A stretch of DNA of 64,000 nt, from the NCBI RefSeq assembly GCF_028613635.1, contig NZ_JAQRMY010000001.1:601778-665777 (forward strand), written 5' to 3'. This document shows positions 34,174 to 42,875 of the stretch, piece by piece (the stretch's first letter is position 1; each line of letters opens with the position of its first letter). The position numbers were made by a program, and so were the translations under genes. The notes beneath the pieces were generated by a model. That model ran no database searches. It was given only the letters and a program-made list of their open reading frames with translations, and was not told the DNA's origin. This DNA comes from Devosia sp. ZB163. Lineage in GTDB: Bacteria; Pseudomonadota; Alphaproteobacteria; Rhizobiales; Devosiaceae.

Positions 34174-34941
34174 ATGTACGATCCCAAGCAGTTTCGGCTG
34201 GACGGAAACGTAGCCCTGGTGACGGGGGCCGGCGCCGGTATCGGCCGGGCCATCGCCCAGACCTTCGCTGCTGCGGGAGCATCCGTCGTGGTGAGCGATC
34301 TGAAGGCTGAAACGGCTGAGGCCGTCGCGGCCGCCATCACCCAGGCGGGCGGCAAGGCCGAATCGATTGCCTGCAACGTCACCAAGGAAGCCGATATCGA
34401 GGCCGCGGTCCGACTCGCTGTGGACCGCCTCGGTGGACTGTCGATCCTCGTCAACAACGCCGGTGGCGGCGGCGCGAAACCCTTTGACATGCCGATGGAG
34501 GACTTCCGCTGGGCGTTCGAACTGAACGTCTTCGCGATGTTCCGGCTGTCGCAACTGGTCGTACCGCATATGGCGAGGCGAGGCGGCGGCGCGATCCTCA
34601 ACATCTCGTCGATGGCCGGGGAGAATCGCAATGTGCGAATGGCCTCGTACGGCGCCTCCAAGGCGGCGGTGAACCACCTGACCCGGAACATCGCGTTCGA
34701 TCTCGGCCCGCAGGGCATCCGGGTCAACGCCATCGCGCCGGGCGCGATCCGCACCGATGCGTTGGCCACGGTCCTGACGCCGGTGGTCGAGAAGACGATG
34801 CTGCGGCACACACCGATCGGGCGACTTGGCCAGCCGGACGACATCGCCAATGCCGCCCTGTTCCTCTGCTCGCCTGCTGCGTCCTGGATCAGCGGCCAGA
34901 TTCTGACCATCTCCGGCGGCGGAGTGCAGGAGCTGGACTGA
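34174..34941 (+). CDS. SDR-family oxidoreductase (HdhA/FabG-like)
   Basis: A 255-residue short-chain dehydrogenase. The cofactor motif is VTGAGAGIGRA (about residues 16-26), with NNAG, a catalytic Ser in LNISSMAG and YGASK for Tyr and Lys. The C-terminus GQILTISGGGVQELD is typical. It resembles 7-alpha-hydroxysteroid dehydrogenase-type SDRs, but substrate cannot be assigned. It is followed 34 bp later by a second SDR. Confidence 0.88.
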   Translation: MYDPKQFRLDGNVALVTGAGAGIGRAIAQTFAAAGASVVVSDLKAETAEAVAAAITQAGGKAESIACNVTKEADIEAAVRLAVDRLGGLSILVNNAGGGGAKPFDMPMEDFRWAFELNVFAMFRLSQLVVPHMARRGGGAILNISSMAGENRNVRMASYGASKAAVNHLTRNIAFDLGPQGIRVNAIAPGAIRTDALATVLTPVVEKTMLRHTPIGRLGQPDDIANAALFLCSPAASWISGQILTISGGGVQELD

Positions 34942-34975
34942 CGTTGTCCCAGAACGCGGAAGAGGAGAGACTGCC

Positions 34976-35773
34976 GTGGCCACGTTCGACCCGTTTGCCG
35001 ATTTCCGCATGGACGGGCATGTCGCCCTCGTCACCGGCGGCGCCCAGAACATCGGCGAGGCCATCGCCCGCAGCTTTGCCGGGGCTGGGGCCCGCGTGAT
35101 GATCGCCGACCTCAACGGCGACAAGGCGCAGGCCACTGCGGCGGCCATAGCCGGGGAAACCGGCAGCGACGTGCGCGGCCTTGCCTGCGACGTGACGAAC
35201 GAGGCCGAGGTTCAGGCCTGCGTAAGCGAGACGGCCAGGGCTTTCGGCGGACTGTCCACCCTCGTCAACAATGTCGGCTGGGGTCGCGCCTACGATGATC
35301 CGCTTTCGGTGACGAACGAGGAGATGATCGAGAGCTATCGGCTCAACACCCTCTCCGCCTATCGCATGACCGAGGCCTGTCGCCCGCATCTGCTCAAAGC
35401 CGACAACGCGAGCATCACGAACTCGGGCTCGCTGGTCGGGGTGGAGCCGGCTTTCGACTTCATCGCCTATTCGGCTGCCAAGGCCGCGCTCAACCACCTG
35501 ATGCTCGGCCTGGCCCACTATTTCGCCCGTCAGGTTCGGATCAACACGGTGCTGATCGGCACGGTGCTGACGGAGGGCTACGCCGCCGCCGGACTCGACG
35601 AGAAGGCGCAGCAGGACCTGGCTCACCCGGACAGCCTCACCGGACGGGCGGGGAAGCCCCAGGATGTCGCCAACGCCTTCCTCTGGCTCGCTTCGCCCGC
35701 GGGAAGCTGGATGTCCGGCCAGACGATCCGCGTGCATGGCGGCGGCCGCCGCATTCGGCTGAAGCCGGAGTGA
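34976..35773 (+). CDS. SDR-family oxidoreductase
   Basis: A 265-residue SDR with GTG start and GAGGAGAG upstream. The cofactor loop is VTGGAQNIGEAIA, a variant of G-x3-G-x-G; NNVG replaces NNAG; catalytic Ser is in TNSGSLVG and Tyr/Lys in YSAAK. It shares the operon with the SDR upstream and may act on the same or a successive intermediate. Confidence 0.87.
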   Translation: MATFDPFADFRMDGHVALVTGGAQNIGEAIARSFAGAGARVMIADLNGDKAQATAAAIAGETGSDVRGLACDVTNEAEVQACVSETARAFGGLSTLVNNVGWGRAYDDPLSVTNEEMIESYRLNTLSAYRMTEACRPHLLKADNASITNSGSLVGVEPAFDFIAYSAAKAALNHLMLGLAHYFARQVRINTVLIGTVLTEGYAAAGLDEKAQQDLAHPDSLTGRAGKPQDVANAFLWLASPAGSWMSGQTIRVHGGGRRIRLKPE

Positions 35774-35791
35774 CCGCCCGGGAAACTCCGA

Positions 35792-36406
35792 TCACCCCGC
35801 CCCGGCGAGGCTGAGGCCATCGAGGATCATTTCCACGCCGAGCGCCACCTGCAGCACGCCGAAAACCGCGCCCAGGACCATGAGCGGCACCATGCCGATC
35901 GTCGCCATGAACCAATGGGCGATCCGCATGGCACCGTAGTCGAGAGCGACGATGGCCGCGGCCACTGCCAGGACGGTCGCCTTCTCCGCGCCCGTCGTGA
36001 GGGAGGCGGTGAAGATGATGACGACCCCGATACCCTGCGGCGAGACGATGGTCGGGAAGGCCAGCGGTCGCACCGCCGTCGCCTTCGGGTCGGGACCGTC
36101 CTCCGGGACGGCGGGAGTGGTCGCAGTCATCAGGACGGAGCGGACCGCGGTCAGGGCCAGGATCACACCGGCGGCGACGACGAGGGAGGAGTTGCTGATG
36201 CCCCAGCTCTGGAGGATGGCCTCGCCGATCAGGACGGCGAGCAGGACGCCCGTGGCGGCGAACAGCACCGTACGCAACGCCACCGCCTTGCGCGTCGGGC
36301 CGTCCATCCGGGCCGTTACGGCGGCAAACACGGGAATGAGGCCGATCGGACCCATCATGTTGAACAGGAGCGGCAGCAGCTTGCCGACGATCGTAGCCGT
36401 GTCCAT
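35792..36406 (-). CDS. MarC-family integral membrane protein
   Basis: A 204-residue protein with six predicted helices. LLFNMMGPIGLIPVFAAVT (N-terminal), AGVILALTAVRSVLM and the LAFPTIVSPQGIGVVII segment are the two MarC repeats' conserved parts. MarC proteins lie in the inner membrane; their function is unknown and the old link with antibiotic resistance was not supported. Confidence 0.9.
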   Translation of the reverse strand: MDTATIVGKLLPLLFNMMGPIGLIPVFAAVTARMDGPTRKAVALRTVLFAATGVLLAVLIGEAILQSWGISNSSLVVAAGVILALTAVRSVLMTATTPAVPEDGPDPKATAVRPLAFPTIVSPQGIGVVIIFTASLTTGAEKATVLAVAAAIVALDYGAMRIAHWFMATIGMVPLMVLGAVFGVLQVALGVEMILDGLSLAGAG

Positions 36407-36496
36407 TGCGGGTCCCTCAGGGCGGGCGGACTCGGGCTGCCTGGCGCTGTCGTGGAGGGCGGAGGCCCCCCACGATGAGATGCAGCGGCGCGTAGT

Positions 36497-37975
36497 TCAT
36501 TGTGTCACGACCACCGCGCCCTGGCGTCCCTCGGTGACCGATGGCGGCGCCCACTTGCCGTTGAGCGCTTCGGACTTGGGTCCGTAAAGGCGCATCAGCA
36601 GGTTGAAGGGGCCCGTCGGCGCCGGCAGCCAGTTTGCCTCCTTGTCCGCTCCGGGGCTCGCGTTCTGGAAGTAGAGCTCGACCGAGCCGTCGGCGTTCGC
36701 GACGAACGGCATGTAGCTGCTGAGCGCGAAGCGGTTCTGCGCGTTCGGCACCTGGAACCCGTCCTTGTCGTAGAGGGTGATCGACCAGAAGGCGTTGGCC
36801 GGCGGCAACTGGTCCTTGCTGAACTGGATCGTGTAGCTCTTGCTTCCGTCGAGCGGCTTGCCGGTGTTGTCGGCAATGTTGAGCGGGTAGATCGCATCCT
36901 CGGGCAGGTTCGCGCCGAGCCCCTGCTGCGCGACGATGGCGCGCTTGAGGTAGTAGTTGCCGTAGACGCCCATGGTGTCGGTGTTCATCGACCAGCCGTT
37001 GACGACTGGCGCCAGCGTCGGGACCTTCCAGGCCATCAGCGCCTGCGCCGCCTTGGGCGCTGCTTCGATCGCGGCGCGCGCCTCAGGGGGGGCGGCATTG
37101 ATGTCGAAGCTCTTGCCCACTTCGAAGCCGAGCTTCTTGAGGTTGGCGATCATCGGCTGGTCGGTGATGTGCGGCGGGTTGGCTTTGAGGGCCTCGGCAG
37201 CGGCAGCGAAGTAGTCTGCTCCCGACATGGCATCGACCTGCGTCTTGGGCGGCGTCTTCATGTCGATCGAGGGATCGATCGCGACCTTGGGCTCCTCGGC
37301 CGGCTTGCCCCATTGCGACAGCGGGGTCAGCTTGTAGCCATCCTGGATCTTGTGCACCGCGTCGTAGTCGGCCGCGCCATCCGTCTTGGTGCGACCGATG
37401 ATCCACACATGCGGCGTCGGCGCGTCGAGGCGCTGGGTGCCCGCCGGTAGCTTGAACTCGTCGAAGTTGTCGCGCAGGTCCGGCCGCCAGTCGACCGGGG
37501 CAATGAGGAAGTTGCCCGCACCAGTGCCGGTCGTCCGCCAGCCGGGCGAGGCGAAGACGTCGGACCACAGGTCGAGCATCGGCATCAGGTAGTAGCGCCC
37601 GTCGGTATCGGGAACCGACAGCACGATCGGTTCCTTGGTGAGGTCGAGCCAGGCAGAGGAATAGAGCGTATCGAAGTTGGGCCGGACGACGCCCTTGAAG
37701 TCAGCGGGGGGATACTCGCGCGCGTGGGCGAACATGTTCGGCGGCGCGTGTCCCAGCACCTCGCCGGGCTTGCTGTTGGTGAACTGGCGCCGTGTGACGT
37801 CCATCGACAGCAACGGGTAGAAATAGACATAGGCGTCGGTGGCGATGGCCTGCAGGTCGTCGGCAGCCGAAGTGGCTTGTGCCGCTTTCGCGCCGGTATC
37901 CGGCATGGCGAATCCGACGAGTGACAGCGACAGCACGGCAACTGTCGCAAGGCCTGAGATCGTTGGCAGCTTCAT
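36497..37975 (-). CDS. Secreted DUF1254/DUF1214 domain protein
   Basis: A 492-residue protein with a signal peptide (MKLPTISGLATVAVLSLSLV, cleavage near GAKAA). The DUF1254 half includes AYVYFYPLLSMDVTRRQ and VVRPNFDTLYSSAWLDL; the DUF1214 half includes FWSITLYDKDGF and the end region NWLPAPTGPFNLLMRLYGP. This two-domain family is widespread and of unknown function. The start was chosen for the signal peptide; the frame extends 90 bases further upstream without a ribosome site. Confidence 0.88.
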   Translation of the reverse strand: MKLPTISGLATVAVLSLSLVGFAMPDTGAKAAQATSAADDLQAIATDAYVYFYPLLSMDVTRRQFTNSKPGEVLGHAPPNMFAHAREYPPADFKGVVRPNFDTLYSSAWLDLTKEPIVLSVPDTDGRYYLMPMLDLWSDVFASPGWRTTGTGAGNFLIAPVDWRPDLRDNFDEFKLPAGTQRLDAPTPHVWIIGRTKTDGAADYDAVHKIQDGYKLTPLSQWGKPAEEPKVAIDPSIDMKTPPKTQVDAMSGADYFAAAAEALKANPPHITDQPMIANLKKLGFEVGKSFDINAAPPEARAAIEAAPKAAQALMAWKVPTLAPVVNGWSMNTDTMGVYGNYYLKRAIVAQQGLGANLPEDAIYPLNIADNTGKPLDGSKSYTIQFSKDQLPPANAFWSITLYDKDGFQVPNAQNRFALSSYMPFVANADGSVELYFQNASPGADKEANWLPAPTGPFNLLMRLYGPKSEALNGKWAPPSVTEGRQGAVVVTQ

Positions 37976-38156
37976 CTGGAAATCCTTCAGGGTTGTCGGA
38001 TTCCCAACCCCCGGACGGGGGCCCCGAGCCAGAATTACAGCAGCCGTCTTGACCCGCTCGGGCAAACGATCGCGATGCTTTCCAGGACCTGAATGGGGAC
38101 GTCAAACCTCACCTGGATAGGTGATTCTGCTCACCTTACCGGTGCGCCGCGCGCTG

Positions 38157-38939
38157 CTATTGCGCGGAGGCCTGGGTGACGGAAGGCTGCGAGTCAGCCA
38201 GGGCCGAAGTGTCCTCAGAAGCGAACGCGGTGAGCGCTGCCTGATAGGCGAGGGACGGCCGGCGGGTGCGGATGGCGTCGACGAGGTCGCGAAGCGCTCC
38301 CGCGGGCAGGTGCCTGATCCGGTCGTCGAGGAAGTCCGGGTCGTCCTGCAGCAGGCTGCGAACGCAAGACGTGGTCAGCGACCGCAGGTAGCGATTGCCC
38401 TGGGCCGCGATCTCGAGCAGCAGGTGGCCCAAGGCGGTGCGACGCGCCGCGGCGTCGCCGGCGGCCTCGAAGCTTTGCAGCGCATCGTCGATGGCCCGCA
38501 CGTGCCCGCTTTGCGCGACATCGGCGACCATGGCTGCCTGGGCTGCCGCCATGGCCTCCCATAGTTCGCGGCTGATGCGTCCGCTGCCCTCGCGGCGCGA
38601 CCAGGCGATGACCTCGGGATCGAGCATGTTCCAGTGGCTGCGATCGAGCACCTGCGTGCCGCGCTTGCGGCGCGTCTCGACGATGCCCTTGGCGACCAGC
38701 CCGCGGATGGCCTCGCGCAGCGCCGTGCGGCTGACGCCCAGCTTTGCCGCGAGCTCGAACTCGGTAGGCAGGATCGTGCCGGGGGCGAAGCGTCCCGACG
38801 CGATGGCCTGGAAGATCTCGCGGGCCGCGAGCCGGTTGAGATCCTCGGCCTCGCTGCGCACGGCAGAGAGCGGGCCCTGCGAGGCAAGGCTCGCCGACCG
38901 GCGGAGCGGGATCGGATCTGGACGGCGGTAGACGGTCAC
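38157..38939 (-). CDS. GntR-family transcriptional regulator (FadR/FCD subfamily)
   Basis: A 260-residue regulator. The winged helix (about residues 35-100) includes LPTEFELAAKLGVSRTALRE and a LVAKGIVETRRKRGTQV wing. The C-terminal FCD domain has HLLLEIAAQGNRYL. The start is placed at a GTG with GGAGG ten bases upstream; a TTG start 63 bases earlier is an alternative. It is divergent from the esterase/importer operon and probably controls it. Confidence 0.86.
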   Translation of the reverse strand: MTVYRRPDPIPLRRSASLASQGPLSAVRSEAEDLNRLAAREIFQAIASGRFAPGTILPTEFELAAKLGVSRTALREAIRGLVAKGIVETRRKRGTQVLDRSHWNMLDPEVIAWSRREGSGRISRELWEAMAAAQAAMVADVAQSGHVRAIDDALQSFEAAGDAAARRTALGHLLLEIAAQGNRYLRSLTTSCVRSLLQDDPDFLDDRIRHLPAGALRDLVDAIRTRRPSLAYQAALTAFASEDTSALADSQPSVTQASAQ

Positions 38940-39021
38940 GCGCCACAAGCCTCCGGGGCGGGCCGGCGAAGGGCCGGCATCAGGCAGTCCCCATTCGCAC
39001 AAATTCCCCCTGTTGTCATCT

Positions 39022-39035
39022 TTTATATGTAGGAT
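39022..39035. promoter_or_regulatory. AT-rich motif shared by two promoters of the esterase/importer module
   Basis: TTTATATGTAGGAT; its reverse complement contains CTACATATAAA, which resembles TACATATTATAAAA at 39752. It lies between the divergent GntR and SGNH genes. Half-site of a GntR operator is an inference. Confidence 0.3.
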
Positions 39036-39083
39036 TTATACCGTTCGGGGCGTGGCGCCTTTGCGCCGCGCGGGGGAGTGTCC

Positions 39084-39734
39084 ATGACCACAATCGTCTG
39101 CTTCGGGGATTCCAACACCTGGGGATGTCCGCCTTTCGCCAACATCGCCCAGACGCCCGATCGCATCCCGCCCCCGCGGCGCTGGGCCAACATCATGGGC
39201 CGGCAACTGGGTGAGGACACCTGGGTGGTGGAGGAGGGGCTCTCGGGGCGCACGACCGTGTTCGACGACCCGATCGAGGGCATCCACAAGAACGGCTCGC
39301 GCACGTTGATCCCCATCCTCGAGTCGCACGCGCCGATGGACATCCTGATCCTCATGCTGGGCACCAATGATTTCAAGGATCAGCTCAGCATCACGGCCTT
39401 CAACTCGGCGCGCGGCATGCTCACGCTGGTGCAGATGGTCAAGGGTCACTATGCGCTGGTGGACCATCCGCCCGAGGTGCTGATCGTCACGCCGCCCGCC
39501 ATCACCGAGGACGCCGAGCCGGCGATCTGGGGCGAGGGGCACCGGCGTTGCCGCGACCATGCGCACTACCTCGAGCAGGTTGCGCACCGCACCGGGTGCT
39601 TCCACTTCGATGCCAACAAGATCGTATCGGCGGGCATGGACGGCATCCATCTCGACGAGCAGTCGCACGAGATCCTGGGCCGGGCGCTGGCCCGCGAAGC
39701 GGCGAGCATCCTCGCCATGCGGGCTGCCCGCTGA
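39084..39734 (+). CDS. SGNH/GDSL-family hydrolase (probable carbohydrate esterase)
   Basis: A 216-residue cytoplasmic SGNH hydrolase. Block I is CFGDSNTWG with the nucleophile Ser10; block III LMLGTNDF; block V MDGIHLD gives the Asp and His. No signal peptide. The VVEEGLSGRTT segment is common in arylesterase-like members. Located before a sugar importer, it may remove acyl groups from an imported sugar; that is inferred. GGGGGAG precedes the ATG. Confidence 0.87.
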   Translation: MTTIVCFGDSNTWGCPPFANIAQTPDRIPPPRRWANIMGRQLGEDTWVVEEGLSGRTTVFDDPIEGIHKNGSRTLIPILESHAPMDILILMLGTNDFKDQLSITAFNSARGMLTLVQMVKGHYALVDHPPEVLIVTPPAITEDAEPAIWGEGHRRCRDHAHYLEQVAHRTGCFHFDANKIVSAGMDGIHLDEQSHEILGRALAREAASILAMRAAR

Positions 39735-39751
39735 ATTGTCACTTTACATCA

Positions 39752-39765
39752 TACATATTATAAAA
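39752..39765. promoter_or_regulatory. AT-rich motif upstream of the binding-protein gene
   Basis: TACATATTATAAAA, in a 60-bp AT-rich patch 100 bp upstream of the binding-protein start. It shares the TACATAT core with the site at 39022. Confidence 0.3.
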
Positions 39766-39852
39766 TAGCTCTGTAGTCATGGCGCCGAAGGCGTCCGGGC
39801 AGCGCGCATCGGGAGGATGGGCGCGGTGAGCCCGCCACAGGGGAGGAACATC

Positions 39853-40830
39853 ATGAATCTGAAGAAGCTGGGCGCGCTTGCGCTCGCCGCCGCCATGGCT
39901 GCTGCGCCGCTGGCCGCCAGCGCCCAGGAGGATGTGATCATCATGCTGGGTGGCCCGAGCTCGGACCCGTTCTGGGGCGCCGTGCAGCAGGGCTTCGACC
40001 AGGCGACCAAGGACTACGGCGTCAAGACGCAGTGGACCGCGCCCGCCGACTTCAACGACATCGTCCCCGTCTATACCAAGATGTTCGAGGCGGCGATCGC
40101 GAGGAAGCCGGCCGCCATCGCCGTGGGCAACTTCTTTCCGGAGCCGACCGAGCCGCTGATCAAGCAGGCGGCGGCCGAAGGCATCCCGGTGATCATCATC
40201 AATTCGGGCGGCGCCAAGTACCAGGATCTCGGCGCCATCGGCTTCATCGGCGAAGACAGCTACCAGATGGGCTACCAGGGCGGCAAAGTCGCTGTGGGCA
40301 AGGGCGTCAAGAACGGCCTCTGCATCAACCAGATCGCCGCCAACCCGGTGCTCGAGCTGCGCTGCAAGGGCTATATCGACGCCGTCACCGAAGCGGGCGG
40401 CGCGGCCAAGATGGTGATCCTTGCCTCCGAGGACATCGGCAACAGCCAGAAGGTGCAGGCCGCCGTCAGCGCCATGCTGATGCAGGACCAGACCATCGAC
40501 GGCGTGGTGACGCTCGGTGTCGCGGTGGGCGTCGACGCGCTCGAATCCATCAAGCAGGTGCGCGCCACCGGCCGCTCGGTCGACCTCGGCACCATGGATC
40601 TGGGCAACGCGGTGCTCGAGGCCGTCGCCGCCGGCGAGATGAGCTTTGCCTCCGACCAGCAGCCGTTCCTGCAGGGCTATTACGGGGTGGTGATCCCGCT
40701 CATGTACAACAAGTACAAGATGGCTCCGTCGGGCGTCATCAGTGTCGGCCCCTACCTCGTCACGCAGGACAATGCGGCCGCGGTGCTCGAGGTCAACAAG
40801 ACCATCCCCGGCTCGCGCGGCGCCAACTGA
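39853..40830 (+). CDS. Periplasmic sugar-binding protein (ribose-type)
   Basis: A 325-residue PBP1-fold protein. The signal peptide MNLKKLGALALAAAMAAA is cleaved near ASAQE; the mature start is DVIIMLGGPSSDPFWGAVQQG, the RbsB-like first strand and helix. GGGGAGGAAC lies before the ATG. Its operon adds one permease and one ATPase, both downstream. Confidence 0.9.
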   Translation: MNLKKLGALALAAAMAAAPLAASAQEDVIIMLGGPSSDPFWGAVQQGFDQATKDYGVKTQWTAPADFNDIVPVYTKMFEAAIARKPAAIAVGNFFPEPTEPLIKQAAAEGIPVIIINSGGAKYQDLGAIGFIGEDSYQMGYQGGKVAVGKGVKNGLCINQIAANPVLELRCKGYIDAVTEAGGAAKMVILASEDIGNSQKVQAAVSAMLMQDQTIDGVVTLGVAVGVDALESIKQVRATGRSVDLGTMDLGNAVLEAVAAGEMSFASDQQPFLQGYYGVVIPLMYNKYKMAPSGVISVGPYLVTQDNAAAVLEVNKTIPGSRGAN

Positions 40831-40841
40831 CGATGCCGGTT

Positions 40842-40870
40842 CGGGCGGGGAGCCGGACGCACCCCGCCCG
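40842..40870 (+). terminator. Hairpin between binding-protein and permease genes
   Basis: CGGGCGGGG/CCCCGCCCG (40842-40850 with 40862-40870), an 11-nt loop, in a 210-bp gap that holds no gene. It parallels the hairpin at 845 and probably lowers readthrough into the permease or protects the upstream mRNA. Confidence 0.5.
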
Positions 40871-41040
40871 ACTTGGCCGGAGCATCCTGTGCCTCGTCGC
40901 TGTGATGTCGCGCCAAATGCGACAGCCGAGCGGGAGGAGGAACGGTGGGTAACCGGCGCTTTTGTGTCGCGACGGTTCGGCCCCTGCCTCGCCTGACTGC
41001 CGCGTTGCGCTAGCATTCAACCTTCGACGGTTCTGATGAG

Positions 41041-42084
41041 ATGACCACTTCCATGCAAACCACGACCGCCGACACGCCGGTTCCCGCGACCCGCTACGGC
41101 GTCCTCGAGCGGCTGCTGCGCATCGTCTGGATCGGCCCCGCGATCGCGGCGCTGGTGATCTACATCTTCTTCGTCATCGTCGGCGGCGCCTCGGGCTTCT
41201 TCTCGGTGCCGGGCACGGCGGGCTGGCTGAACACCGCGGCCGAACTCGGCATCATCGCCCTGCCGATCGGGCTGCTGATGATCGCGGGCGAGTTCGATCT
41301 CTCGACCGGATCGGTGGTGGGGGCGGCGGCGATCATCGTGGCGCTGGGCACCGGCTTCTACGGCCTGCCGATCGAGCTCACCATGTCGATGGCGCTGGCG
41401 ATGGGCGTCGCCGTGGGGTGCTTCAACGCCTTCCTCGTCAACGCGACGCGCCTGCCCAGCTTCATCGTGACGCTCGCCTCGAACTTCATCCTCGCCGGCA
41501 CCTCGCTGGGGCTGTCGCGGCTGATCTCGGGCTCGTCGAACGTCTCGCTCAAGGATGCGGGCTGGGCCGAGCCGATCTTCGGTTCGAAGTGGATGTTCTT
41601 CAACGTCTCGGTGCTCTGGTACCTCGTGGCGATCGTGCTGGCCGCCTGGGTGCTGAAGCAGACCCGCTTCGGCAACTGGATCTTCGCCACCGGCGGCAAT
41701 GTCGATGCCGCGCGCCGCGCCGGCGTGCCGGTGGCGCGGGTCAAGCTGATCCTGTTCATCTGGACCGCCGTCTCGGCCGCCTTCGTCGGCATAATGTCGG
41801 CCGTCATGTACAACCAGGGCAACGCCGCGCAGGGCCAGGGCTACGTGTTCCAGACGGCCATCGCCGCGGTCATCGGCGGCGTGTTGTTGCAGGGCGGCTT
41901 CGGCTCGGTGATCGGTATCGTCCTCGGCACGTTCATCTACGGCATCGTCAGCCTGGGGCTGTTCTACACCGGCTGGCCGACGGACTGGCTCGCCACCTTC
42001 ATCGGCGGCCTCCTCGTGATCGCGGTGCTGACCAACAACTTCGTGCGCGAGCTCGCGCTCAACCGCGGAAAGAAGAAACCCTGA
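41041..42084 (+). CDS. Sugar ABC transporter permease (ribose type)
   Basis: A 347-residue permease with about nine or ten hydrophobic segments. LLMIAGEFDLSTGSVVGAAA is the hallmark loop of the family, and TGGNVDAARRAGVPVARVK the cytoplasmic one. Only one permease gene is present, so it probably works as a homodimer. Its stop shares a base with the ATPase start. Confidence 0.9.
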   Translation: MTTSMQTTTADTPVPATRYGVLERLLRIVWIGPAIAALVIYIFFVIVGGASGFFSVPGTAGWLNTAAELGIIALPIGLLMIAGEFDLSTGSVVGAAAIIVALGTGFYGLPIELTMSMALAMGVAVGCFNAFLVNATRLPSFIVTLASNFILAGTSLGLSRLISGSSNVSLKDAGWAEPIFGSKWMFFNVSVLWYLVAIVLAAWVLKQTRFGNWIFATGGNVDAARRAGVPVARVKLILFIWTAVSAAFVGIMSAVMYNQGNAAQGQGYVFQTAIAAVIGGVLLQGGFGSVIGIVLGTFIYGIVSLGLFYTGWPTDWLATFIGGLLVIAVLTNNFVRELALNRGKKKP

Positions 42085-42851
42085 TGACCGCGCTGATGAC
42101 GCTGGAGGGCGTGACCCGCACCTTCGGCAACAACGTCGCCCTCAACAATGTGAGCCTCGAGGCCCATCCCGGCGAGGTGCACTGCCTGCTCGGCGACAAC
42201 GGCGCCGGCAAGTCGACCCTGATCAAGATCATGTCGGGCGTGACCGCGCCGACGCTCGGCACGCTCACCTTCGACGGCAAGGCGGTCAGCTTTCGCTCGC
42301 CGCGTGATGCGCAGGCCTATGGCATCGGCACAGTGCACCAGGACGTGGGCTCGATCCCGCTGATCTCGGTGGCGCGGAACTTCTTTCTCGGCAACGAGCC
42401 GACCAAGGGCTGGGGGCCGCTGCGCCGGCTCGACCACGCCACCGCCAACCGCATCGCGCTCGAGCAGATCCGCGAGATGGGCATCCGCCGCATCAACGAT
42501 GCCGAGCAGCTCGTCGGCACCATGTCGGGCGGCGAGCGGCAGGCGCTGGCCATCGCCCGCGCGCTCTATTTCGGCGCCAAGCTCCTGATCCTCGACGAGC
42601 CGACGGCGGCGCTCGGCGTCAAGGAGAGCAAGATCGTCATCGACCTGATGGTCAAGGCGCGCGCCCAGGGCATCGCGCTGGTGTTCATCACCCACAATGC
42701 CACGCACGCGCTGCAGGTGGGCGACCGCTTCACCGTGCTGATCCAGGGGCGCGTCGCCAGCCAGTTCAGGCGCGGCGAAAAGACCCGCGAAGAGGTGCTC
42801 AACCTCATGGCGGGCGGCGAGGAGTTCTACGCCGTGGGGCACGGGGACTAG
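42084..42851 (+). CDS. Sugar ABC transporter ATP-binding protein (single-domain)
   Basis: A 255-residue ATPase. Walker A GDNGAGKST, signature MSGGERQALAIARAL, Walker B LLILDEPTAALGV, switch His in FITHNA. It begins at the ATG of TGATG coupling with the permease. A longer upstream frame shadows the permease gene. Confidence 0.92.
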   Translation: MTALMTLEGVTRTFGNNVALNNVSLEAHPGEVHCLLGDNGAGKSTLIKIMSGVTAPTLGTLTFDGKAVSFRSPRDAQAYGIGTVHQDVGSIPLISVARNFFLGNEPTKGWGPLRRLDHATANRIALEQIREMGIRRINDAEQLVGTMSGGERQALAIARALYFGAKLLILDEPTAALGVKESKIVIDLMVKARAQGIALVFITHNATHALQVGDRFTVLIQGRVASQFRRGEKTREEVLNLMAGGEEFYAVGHGD

Positions 42852-42875
42852 GCCGGACGGCGAGGGAGGGGATCT

